From: Saccopteryx bilineata
Taxonomy: Eukaryota > Chordata > Mammalia > Chiroptera > Emballonuridae
Length of the DNA: 64,000 bases
Assembly (NCBI RefSeq): GCF_036850765.1
Contig: NC_089495.1
Location: 29,587,464 to 29,651,463 of the forward strand
Direction: 5' to 3'
The translations under genes were made by a program, and so were the position numbers. The notes under the pieces were generated by a model that was given only the letters and a program-made list of their open reading frames with translations, searched no databases and was not told where the DNA came from. Below are positions 54,876-64,000 of the stretch, piece after piece (position 1 is the first letter of the stretch; every line of letters starts with the position of its first letter).

Positions 54876-57200
54876 CGTTGCAGGCAACTAGAATGTTGGT
54901 TGGATCTATTAGAACAAGGCAGTAACAGGTTGGGGTTATGCTAAATTAGAAGGAAAGAACTAGAGGTTATTCAGATGTTCAGTAGGTTGCTTAGACTTAG
55001 TGGGGGTGGGAGGATAAAGGAGTGCAAGAAGGTTGATAGCATTTTCTCACTTATGGAAGGGCTATTTAATGAGTGCTTACTATGTGCAGGCAGTGTTTTA
55101 AGCACTAGGGAGAGCAGTGGACAAAACTAAGCCTTCCAGAAGCTGATGTAACATACCTTTAGGAACTGAAGCCGTGTGTGATTCATGTTTTGTGCATGCA
55201 GCTTTCATTGCTGAAATCAGAAACCTGGCCTCCTCAAAATAAGGTTCAGAATTTAGCATGGCTAACCCTGCCTGTCCCCTCTGAGCAGAGGACATTTTCT
55301 CCTTGTTGTGGGTGGGGACAATTAATCCTGCATGGAAGAGCCAACACGCCAGTGACAGGCAGCAGACACCCCAGGTTCTGGAAATAACTTGAACAAACCG
55401 CCTCAAATGCAGCAGATTAAATGATCATGAGAAGGTAAAAAAAATGTTGGTTAATCAGGGAAAAGTATGACCCCTAAAGATCAGGGTTTTTTTTAATGTG
55501 ATTTGAATGTATCCTGCTGGGGGGGGGGGGGCACATTGCCAAAGTGGAGAGGAATCTCTCCTTCCCCCAACTGTTTAGAGGCCATAGGACAGGGAAGTTG
55601 GTTTTAAAGGAAGCCCTTTGAGCCCTCTTTTGTTCCTTATTCTTGAATTCTCAAGAGGAATTTTATTTAGTTTTCCGTTACAATACTCAACATAGTGCTG
55701 CCTCCTGCTGGAAGTGTTCATTAAAGTAAGGGAAGACGCGTACATCTCAGAAAGTTACTCCATTCCATTTGTTTAGGTGAAGGAAAGTGAAGGTGCCACA
55801 TGCATTCTAGACCAGAGTGCACTTCTCCACATTAGCTTAAGATTATGACGCTGGACTCTCATCCTCTGAGAAGAATACTGAGAGCGTTTTCCAGGTAAGG
55901 TGACCAGAGGTGTTCTGCAGGCAGAAACTGGGTAGAGAACACTCCTGTGCTGCTCCCTCCTTTGGGACAAGCAAGTTAGAACCCTGCCTCCTTCCTCCAG
56001 CCAAACAGCCATGCGTACAGCCATACTGCCCTCTGACCCTCAACCCTCCACTCGCCAGCAGTAACCAGGTGGTTCTAACCACCAAGGCACTCCACCTAGC
56101 ATCAAAGTTTATCCTTTTAGGGCTCTCCTCAACTCAAGCTTCCACCATCAAGTCACATATAAACCTTTTCCTAGGCACTCCACCCTGTCACGGGAGAAGC
56201 AAGACTGCCTTCTGAAAGCACAGTCAGGACTCGATTGTTAAAAACTCCTCCCTTAGCCTTTATAGGATAAGTTCAGATTTACATCATTATTATGGCTATA
56301 AGTGAGTCACTCAGGTAATCCCCAGTTCCTGGATAGTTTCGGCGTCAGAACCTTCAGGGACCACCAAGACCATCCACAGCTGTACTTCCTAGCTCCTGAG
56401 CTGAGCCTCTTAACTGAGACAAGGACATTTACAGTACACTGGAAAGCTCTGAGTTCCTAGACGAGAGCATTGACACCCAAATACTCTGTGAGCCTGATGG
56501 ACTTGGCCACACTCTTCCTTACTCAACTCGCTGACCAGGTATGCTAGGGCTGCCGGTCTGGTCTGGGGAAAGAATAGCATGACTTTAGCCGTCCTTTCCT
56601 CTGTAGATGGTATCTAAACCAGATCAGCTCTTTTGCACTGCCCAGAGGCAGAGACTTTTTTCTGTGGGCACTTTGTAATGTGTGTGCCCTCTGGTCCACC
56701 ACCTCTACCTATTCAGCCCTAGTTTCGGGAGATCTCAAACCGCGAAGGAGTAAATTAGCACGAGTATTCTTGGCAGTAGTCAGGATACAGTTGAAAATGC
56801 CACTCAACCTTGAGTTCCTCTGTTGACAGGATGTTCTATTTAGAACTATCAGCTACTGCCTCCTCTCTCCCTCCTGGAGACTCCAGTTCTTTCTTTCTTA
56901 GGGCAGATTTGACAGCTTCCTTCCTGTTCCTGCAGGGTTGAGAATGGGCCATCACAAACAGGACATTATCAGCCTAAAGGAGATCCTGACCTGTCAGACA
57001 GCTGGCCTGCCGTGTGTAGCACTGACACAGGTGCTACATTGAGTGTATGTGACCAGATGGGTATTTGGACCCAGTGTAACGTGAGTTGCAAAGGGCCCTG
57101 GCTTTGGACCTACATTATGAAAATGTAAATATCTGAATGAGTAACTATATTGAAGTCTGTGGTTCAGTCAGAACCTTCCTTTTGTAGCTCCCTAAGGACA
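54876..57200. other. Intergenic sequence; one MIR-like patch
   Basis: A MIR-type core lies at about 55065-55135 (gagtgcttactatgtgcagg). A 12-nt G run lies near 55519. No gene was recognised. Confidence 0.45.
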
Positions 57201-57204
57201 GATG

Positions 57205-57415
57205 AGGTGAGGCGGAGGTGTCGAAGGATCAGCCAGGGCGGACTGGAGTGGGAAATCCTGAAACACGAAGATTCAGGTCTGGTAATCCTCACGAGGAGAT
57301 AAAACTACACAAGCAGGGCTCGAGAGGCAGTAGAACTGAGAACATTGATGGAGCATTTGAGATCTCGCATTCTAACATATGTCATCAGTTTGGTTCAAAT
57401 AAACTCCTATAAACA
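57205..57415 (+). repeat. Possible LTR 3' end
   Basis: Ends tttggttcaaataaactcct, similar to the ends at 3786 and 58220. Weak support. Confidence 0.35.
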
Positions 57416-57417
57416 TT

Positions 57418-57468
57418 CAAAGAAGAAGAAGAAGAAGAAGGAGAAGGAGAAGGAGAAGGAGAAGAAAG
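57418..57468. repeat. (GAA)n/(GGAGAA)n purine repeat
   Basis: gaagaa units followed by ggagaa units. Confidence 0.93.
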
Positions 57469-57869
57469 AACACTTTTGTAAAGCCCTTATTCTGATTTGA
57501 GCAACACGTGCACTGTTGAACATTTGGAAACTAGAGAGAGAAGAATAAGAAGCTGTCTTTATAAACCCAGCACTCAAGAATGACAACTGTGAGCATCTGA
57601 ATACTGTATTTGAGAGAGGAGAATGGGCTCTGTATTTTCGCCACAGCAAGGCAATGAGTTCCCTCCAGCTGGCTGCTGTATCCAGTCTGCCTCGTAAACT
57701 CGGAGACCTAAAGTAACCACATAGGATGGTCTGAAATGAAAACTTCCTCACTGAAAGTGCGTCGCGGCGGGTAGTCATGTCCTAGGTTGGTATCTTCTCT
57801 GACAAACGTCAATCTGTATCTAACTGAGCCTGTTGTCTTTTTTCATCAGCGATAACCTACCTTTGTAAC

Positions 57870-58235
57870 GTCAGGTAATTTCCTTTTCTCCAGACCCCTC
57901 ACTGTACCAGAGCAGAGACCACGAAACTTCTCATTGTTATTGCTATTGTGTTTTTAACTTCTAACTATCCTGTACCCACAAATGTAAAAGAAGTCTGTGT
58001 CTATTCTTTTTACTTTTTATCCAATCCCAGAGATTTCCCCACTTTGCTTTCTCCCACCTCCCTCATCTACCACCAATGAATTTCCTGTACCCCTACGCCT
58101 CCTCCTTTGATTGTAATGCATAAAATAAGGTGTAAAACTGCCATTCTCTGGTGCATTTTCTCAATCTGTGGAGATTTTGCTTTCCTGCAATTATCAGTCT
58201 GGCTCAAATAAACTCAAAAAAATTCTCTACACGTT
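57870..58235 (+). mobile_element. Solo LTR-like repeat
   Basis: Same repeat as 3421-3786: tttttatccaatcccagaga, gtaatgcataaaataaggtg, gcattttctcaatctgtgga, ggctcaaataaactc. Confidence 0.6.
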
Positions 58236-58403
58236 TAAACGTTGCTTATGTTGACAATAGTTACAAATGACATCTTTATTCCTTCCTCCTTCCCTCTGGT
58301 CTCAGGAGATCAATAGATTCCCTTCTTGACATCAAGTCTAACTTTTCTATCTCTGCAAGTTGACTCAGCCCCCTTCTTTATCAACCATCATCTCTCTTAT
58401 ATT

Positions 58404-58704
58404 CTTTCTTCTTTCTTTCCTTTCTCCCTCCCTTCCTCCCTTCCTTCCTTCCCTCCTTCCTTCCCTCTTCTTCCTTCCTTCCTTTCTTTCTTTCTCTTTC
58501 CTTCCTTCCTTCCTTCCTTCCTTCCTTCCTTCCTTCCCTCCCTCCCTCCTTTTCTTTCTTTCTTTCTTTCTTTCTTTTTCCTTCCTTCCTTCCCTCCCTC
58601 CCTCCCTCCTTTTCTTTCTTTCTTTCTTTCTTTCTTTCTTTTTCCTTCCTTCCTTCCTTCCTTCCTTCCTTCCTTCCTTCCTTCCTTCCTTCCTTCCTTC
58701 CTTC
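58404..58704. repeat. (CCTT)n/(CTTT)n pyrimidine microsatellite
   Basis: About 300 nt of nearly pure pyrimidine, alternating cctt, ctcc and cttt blocks. Open frames on both strands are low-complexity artefacts. Confidence 0.97.
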
Positions 58705-59053
58705 GTCAGTCTTTCTTCTTCCCAAGAGAGAGACAGAAAAACAGACAGAAAGGGAAAGAAATGAGAAGCATCAACTCATAGTTGTGCCACTTTAGTAGTT
58801 CATTAATTGCTATTCATACATGCCTTGACCCGGGGGCTCCAGTCAAGCCAGTGACCCCTTGCTCAAGCCAGCAACCTTTAGGCTCAAGCCAGTGACCAAG
58901 CATGGACTCAAGCTGGTGACCCCACACTCAAGCTGGTAAGCCTGAGCTCAAGCCAGATGAGTCTGCACTCAAGCCAGTGACCTCGGGATTCTGAGCTTGG
59001 GACCTCAGCATCCCAGGTTGACACTCTATCCACTGCACCACCACTGATCAGGC
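58705..59053 (-). mobile_element. Type A SINE, reverse
   Basis: Ends ccaccactgatcaggc; body with repeated caagccagtgacc units. Its tail abuts the pyrimidine tract, which probably grew from it. Confidence 0.82.
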
Positions 59054-59381
59054 TTTCCTATATTTTCAAGCTCTCAATCCCTACTGATGAATAAAACTGT
59101 TTCATCAGCCTATTCCCTAACCCTTCATTGCCTTCCAGTTACTATCCAATTGTTCTCGTTCCTTCAGAGCCAAACATTTGCTTAGGGACTATTTCAAACA
59201 CACCAAAACAGTGCAGAGAATCATGCAACAAAAACACACTCACAAACACCAGCATTTTGCTACATTGACTCAGGTTTTTTCTTTATAGAAAAGGGTAGTA
59301 AAGGGTAAAGGGGACCACATATATGACAACAGATGGTTTGATTTTGGGTGGTGAGCACATAATGCAATGTACAGATCACGT
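59054..59381. other. Intergenic sequence without recognised features
   Basis: No gene or repeat was recognised. Confidence 0.4.
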
Positions 59382-59551
59382 CAGTGGTGGGATACAGCTG
59401 GTTTGCACCACTTTGGCAGAACTGATACCTAATTTTTTGTTGAGTTTGGCAAATCGGTTGTTAAAATAGCACTTGTAATCAGGGTTCTTTCTAAGGTGGG
59501 CGTCTGGGCAGCTGCCCAATGTATAAATCACAAATTTACATTCCTTACCCC

Positions 59552-59896
59552 CCCCCTTTTTTTGTATTTTTCTGAAGTTGGAAACAGGGAGGCAGTCAGA
59601 CAGATTCCTGCATACACCTGACCGGGATCCACCCGGCATGCCCACCAGGGGGCGATGCTCTGCCCATCTGGGCCGTCACTCTGCCGCAACCAGAGCCATT
59701 CTAGTGCCTGAGGCAGAGGCCACAGAGCCATCCTCAGCGCCCGGGTCAACTTTGCTCCAATGGAGCCTTGGCTGCAGGAGGGGAAGAGAGAGACAGAGAG
59801 GGAGGGTGCTTCTCCTGTGTGCCCTGGTCGGGAATCAAACCTAGGACTCCTGCATGCCAGGCCAATGCTCTACCACTGAGCCAACCGGCCGGGGCC
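59552..59896 (-). mobile_element. Type C SINE, reverse, nested in hAT
   Basis: Ends ccaaccggccggggcc. Flanks attccttac/atttccttac. Confidence 0.9.
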
Positions 59897-60121
59897 ATTT
59901 CCTTACTCCTTTTAAACATTTCTCTGTGCAACAGCATATTCTAAGCGCCCACAGTAATGTCCTTTCTGTCCATAGGTGAAAAAAATTGCAAGTGAGGATG
60001 CCCATCAAGAAGCAATATGAAAATATCTTAAATAGCAATTTTATTGTTTTTTTTTTGTTAGGTATTATTTAATATTTTTTCATTAATATTTTAAAACTCT
60101 TATAATCTAGTTTTGTGTACC

Positions 60122-60476
60122 TCTTTTTTTTAAATTTTATTTATTTATTTTTTACAGAGACAGTGAGTCAGAGAGAGGGATAGACAGGGACAGACAGACA
60201 GGAACGGAGAGATTTGAGAAGCATCAATCATTAGTTTTTCATTGCGCGTTGCAACACCTTAGTTGTTCATTGATTGCTTTCTCACATGTGCCTTGACCGC
60301 AGGCCTTCAGCAGAGCGAGTAACCCCTTGCTCGAGCTAGCGACCTTGAGTCTAGCTGGTGAGCTTTTGCTCAAACCACATGAGCCTGCGCTCAAGCTGGC
60401 GACCTCGGGGTCTCGAACCTGGGTCCTCTGCATCCCAGTCCGACGCTCTATCCACTGCGCCACCGCCTGGTCAGGC
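60122..60476 (-). mobile_element. Type A SINE, reverse, nested in hAT
   Basis: Flanked by tgtacctctttt; ends gccaccgcctggtcaggc. Confidence 0.92.
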
Positions 60477-60604
60477 TGTACCTCTTTTATTGTTCTTGTT
60501 TAAGTATTAAATGCATGAAATACTAAACTACCTTTCTGTATATCTTTTTTTATACTTATAATGGTCATCAGGGCAGAGAAGCAGCTGTTAAATTATTTTA
60601 ATCC

Positions 60605-60691
60605 GCCCAGATGATTCTCAGTGGTCTGGGGTGCAGGCTTCAAACCTGTAACTGTCTAGCGACAGAGTGGTTCACTTCCTCCTTTCGGGCG
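60605..60691 (+). pseudogene. Selenocysteine tRNA (tRNA-Sec, UCA) retropseudogene
   Basis: 87 nt, the length of mammalian tRNA-Sec. It starts gcccagatgattctcagtgg, has ggcttcaaacc around the TCA anticodon, the long variable arm ctgtctagcgacag and ends ctttcgggcg. By comparison with the human gene as remembered, about five bases differ, including an acceptor-stem change and two changes in the T-arm/B-box part. An A-rich tail follows (caaaaataaataaataaa), and a perfect 15-bp duplication aaattattttaatcc flanks it (60590-60604 and 60712-60726). It is a retroposed copy and very unlikely to be functional. Confidence 0.93.
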
Positions 60692-60763
60692 CAAAAATAA
60701 ATAAATAAATAAAATTATTTTAATCCCACCACTGAATCATGTATCATATAAATGTACACTTGA

Positions 60764-61159
60764 GGCCCTGGCCGGTTGGCTCAGCGGTAGAGCGTCGGCC
60801 TAGCGTGCAGAGGACCCGGGTTCGATTCCCGGCCAGGGCACACAGGAGAAGCGCCCATTTGTTTCTCCACCCCTCTGCCGCACCTTCCTCTCTGTCTCTC
60901 TCTTCCCCTCCCGCAGCCAAGGCTCCATTGGAGCAAATATGGCCCGGGCGCTGGGGATGGCTCTGTGGCCTCCGCCCCAGGCGCTAGAGTGGCTCTGGTC
61001 GCAACATGGCGACGCCCAGGATGGGCAGAGCATCGCCCCCTGGTGGGCAGAGCGTCGCCCCATGGTGGGCGTGCCGGGTGGATCCCGGTCGGGCGCATGC
61101 GGGAGTCTGTCTGACTGTCTCTCCCTGTTTCCAGCTTCAGAAATATAAAAAAAAAAAAA
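60764..61159 (+). mobile_element. Type C SINE
   Basis: Near-consensus full-length copy; flanked by gtacacttga on both sides; A-tail. Confidence 0.93.
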
Positions 61160-61235
61160 AAGTACACTTGAAACCTGTATGATCTTATTAACCAATGTCA
61201 CCCCAATAAATTTAATAAAATAAATAAAAACTGGA
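61160..61235 (+). repeat. Old L1-type 3' end fragment
   Basis: gaaacctgtatgatcttatt, then accccaataaatttaataaa. Begins before the SINE at about 60740. Confidence 0.5.
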
Positions 61236-61452
61236 AAGATGTGTCTATAAAATTTAGTTCTACTTCTACCCTCCACTCCTCAATCCATTGCAAAGTGAAT
61301 TCTGACCCCTTCACTCTACTACTGAAGTCGTTCATGCTTTATTTAAAATGCAGGTGATGCCCCAGGGTTCAGTCACCAGACCACTGCCCTTTGAAAATAA
61401 TGCTACATCATTGTTTCCCAAATTGAAGAGGTCATCAAATTAGTGTACTGTT

Positions 61453-61672
61453 GCCTGACCAGGCAGTGGTGCAGTGGATAGAGTGTCGGACTGGGATGTG
61501 GAGGACCCAGGTTTGAGACTCCAAGGTCGCCAGCTTGAGCGTGGGCTCATCTGGTTTGAACAAAGCTCACCAGTTTGGACCCAAGGTCGCTGGCTTGAGC
61601 AAGGGGTTACTCGGTCTGCTGAAGGCCCACGGTCAAGGCACATATGAGAAAGCAATCAATGAACAACTAAGG
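61453..61672 (+). mobile_element. Type A SINE, 3' end lost
   Basis: Head and body to gaacaactaagg, then abruptly joined to a hAT-like end. Confidence 0.87.
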
Positions 61673-61828
61673 CAGTGGTCCCCAACCTTTTTTGGCCACG
61701 GACCAGTTTAATGTCAGAAAATATTTTCACTGACCGGCCTTTAGGGTGGGACGAATAAATGTATCACGTGACCTAGACAAGCATCAAGAGTGAGTCTTAG
61801 ACGGATGTAACAGAGGGAATCTGGTCAT
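61673..61828 (+). mobile_element. hAT-like element 5' end
   Basis: cagtggtccccaacctttt followed by ggccacggaccagttt, a known hAT-type terminus. The other end is missing; an L1 tail follows. Confidence 0.7.
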
Positions 61829-64000
61829 TTTTTTTTTAATAATTTTATTTTTTTAATGGGGTGACATCAATAAATCAGGATACATATATTCAAAGATAAC
61901 AAGTCCAGGTTATCTTGTCGTTCAATTATGTTGCATACCCACCACCCAAAGTCAGATTGTCCTCTGTCACCTTCTATCTTGTTTTCTTTGTGCCCCTCCC
62001 CCTCCCCCTTTCCTTCTTCCTTCCCCCCCCCCCCCGTAACCACCACACTCTTATCAATGTCTCTTAGTTTCACTTTTATGTCCCACCTACGTATGGAATA
62101 ATACAGTTCCTGGTTTTTTCTGATTTACTTATTTCGCTTCGTATCATGTTATCAAGATCCTACCATTTTGCTGTAAATGATCCGATGTCATCATTTCTTA
62201 TGGCTGAGTAGTATTCCATAGTGTATATGTGCCACATCTTCTTTATCCAGTCATCTATTGATGGGCTTTTTGGTTGTTTCCATGTCCTGGCCACTGTGAA
62301 CAATGCTGCAATAAACATGGAGCTGCATGTGTCTTTACATATCAATGTTTCTGAGTTTTGGGGGTATATACCCAGTAGAGGGATTGCTGGGTCATAAGGT
62401 AGTTCTATTTTCAGTTTTTTGAGGAACCACCATACTTTCTTCCATAATGGTTGTACTACTTTACATTCCCACCAACAGTGTATGAGGGTTCCTTTTTCTC
62501 CACAGCCTCTCCAACATTTGCTATTACCTGTCTTGCTAATAATAGCTAATCGAACAGGTGTGAGGTGGTATCTCATTGCCGTTTTGATTTGCATTTCTCT
62601 AATAGCTAAAGAAGATGAGCATCTTTTCATATATCTGTTGGCCATTTGTATTTCTTCCTGGGAGAAGTGTCTGTTCATATCCTCTTCCCATTTTTTTTAT
62701 TGGATTGTTTGTTTGTTTGTTGTTGAGTTTTATGAGTTCTTTGTATATTTTGGATATTAGGCCCTTATCTGAGCTGTTGTTTGAAAATATCATTTCCCAT
62801 TTAGTTGGCTTTCTATTTATTTTGTTATCAGTTTCTCTTGCTGAGCAAAAACTTCTTAGTCTGATGTAGTCCCATTCATTAATTTTTGCCTTCACTTCTC
62901 TTGCCTGTGGAATCAAATTCATAAAATGCTCTTTAAAACCCAGGTCCATGAGTTGAGTACCTGTTTCTTCTTCTATGTACTTAATTGTTTCAGGTCTTAT
63001 GTTTAGATCTTTGATCCATTTTGAGTTAATTTTAGTAAAGGGGAACAAACTGTAGTCCAGTTTCATTCTTTTGCATGTGGCTTTCCAGTTTTCCCAGCAC
63101 CATTTATTGAAGAGGCTTTCTTTTCTCCATTGTGTGTTGTTGGCCCCTTTATCAAAAATTATTTGACTATATATATGTGGTTTTATTTCTGGACTTTCTA
63201 TTCTGTTCCATTGGTCTGATTGTCTATTTTTCTGCCAATACCATGCTGTTTTGATTGTCGTGGCCCTATAATAGAGTTTGAAGTCAGGTATTGTAATGCC
63301 CCCAGCTTCATTCTTTTTCTTTAGGATTGCTTTGGCTATTTGGGATTTTTTATAGTTCCATATAAATCTGATGATTTTTTGCTCTATTTCTTTAAAAAAC
63401 GTCATTGGAAGTTTGATGGGAATTGCATTAAATTTGTATATTGCTTTGGGTAATATAGCCATCTTGATTATATTTATTCTTCCTAGCCAAGAACAAGGTA
63501 TATTCTTCCATCTCATTATATCTTTTTTGATTTCCCTTAACAATGGTTTATAGTTTTCATTATATAAGTCCTTTACATTCTTTGTTATGTTTATTCCTAA
63601 GTATTTTATTTTTTTTTGTTGCAATCGTGAAGGGGATTATTCTTTTGAGTTCGTTCTCAATTGTTTCATTATTGGCATATAGAAAGGCTATTGACTTCTG
63701 TATGTTAATTTTGTATCCTACGACCTGACTGTATTGGCTTATTGTTTCTAGTAGTCTTTTTGTGGATTCTTTGGGGTTTTCAATGTATAGGATCATATCA
63801 TCTGCAAAAAGTGATACCTTTACTTCTTCTTTTCCGATATGGATGCCTTTTATTTCTTTGTTTTGTCTGATTGCTCTGGCTAGAACCTCTAGTACCACAT
63901 TAAATAAGAGAGGAGAGAGTGAACAACCCTGTCTTGTTCCTGATTTAAGGGGGGAAAGCCTTCAGTTTAGTGCCATTTAATATGATGTTAGCTGATGGTT
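61829..64000 (-). mobile_element. L1 retrotransposon, reverse, runs off the window
   Basis: T-run and 3' UTR at 61829-62160, then ORF2 on the minus strand. The C-terminal piece (62160-62678) has a C-rich knuckle [18 protein letters not shown]. The middle piece (62599-63624, 341 aa) carries the post-catalytic RT and thumb region. The upstream piece (63560-63898) contains the catalytic FADD. The three pieces are in different frames. The shifts fall at A/T homopolymers, near 63606-63617 and 62690-62698. Few other stops are present, so this copy is much younger than those at 1-4480 and 11925-13875. Confidence 0.93.

Larger units (their letters stand above)
59382..60734 (+). mobile_element. Non-autonomous hAT element with three nested retro-insertions
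   Basis: Left end cagtggtgggatacagc, right end ttaatcccaccactg. Flanks gatcacgt/aatcatgt fit an 8-bp duplication with two transitions. Interrupted by a type C SINE, a type A SINE and the tRNA-Sec pseudogene. Its opposite-orientation relative is 15012-15742. Confidence 0.82.

Noticed and set aside
58326..58781. Open frames of 114-151 codons on both strands
   Set aside because: Low-complexity translation of the (CCTT)n/(CTTT)n tract.

Overview
The window is mammalian genomic DNA, and the repeats point to a bat. Four tRNA-derived SINE types recur throughout, with the 'gccctggccggttggctcag' and 'gcctgaccaggcggtggc' heads most abundant. Small hAT and Tc1/mariner DNA elements are also common. From memory, this SINE mix is typical of horseshoe bats and relatives (Rhinolophoidea); the species is inference. 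There is one protein-coding gene. Everything else is intron, intergenic DNA and several generations of nested transposable elements. No bacterial-type features, CRISPR arrays or operons are present.

Gene: EIF4EBP1 (4E-BP1, the mTORC1-regulated repressor of cap-dependent translation) lies on the + strand in three coding exons: 28306-28450, 47461-47640 and 49664-49695. Together they give 357 nt and a 118-residue protein. The RAIP, 4E-binding and C-terminal TOS (FEMDI) motifs and all main phosphorylation sites are intact. A CpG-rich promoter with a ZNF143-like site and a GC box precedes exon 1, and a polyA signal lies at 50081-50086. The frame phases match across both introns.

SINE naming used below. 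Type A has a gcctgaccaggcggtggc head and is about 330 bp. Type B has a gcctgacctgtggtggc head and is about 200 bp. Type C has a gccctggccggttggctc head and is about 380 bp. Type D is classic VES-like (ccctggctgggtagctcag) and is about 150-190 bp.

Layout. 1-4480: an old + strand L1 ORF2 region cut up by SINEs, a hAT element and an LTR. 4480-22130: SINEs, hAT elements (several with exact 8-bp target duplications), a - strand L1, microsatellites, and a 254-bp block present twice. 22131-27163: a rearranged LTR multimer and three solo LTRs of related subfamilies, in the same orientation as EIF4EBP1 (apart from one inverted segment) and ending about 1.1 kb upstream of its start codon. 27164-50105: promoter and gene; intron 1 is 19 kb and carries SINEs, a 5'-truncated L1, mariner-like elements, a hAT element with transposase remnants and a tRNA-Ile half insertion. 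50106-61828: downstream intergenic DNA with SINEs, a (CCTT)n tract and a hAT element that hosts a selenocysteine-tRNA retropseudogene. 61829-64000: a relatively young - strand L1 running off the window end.

I found no new multi-gene system. The most unusual items are the tRNA-Sec retropseudogene, two tailless RNA insertions (one a tRNA-Ile(UAU) 5' half), the LTR multimer, and a recurrent SINE insertion site inside type D SINEs.
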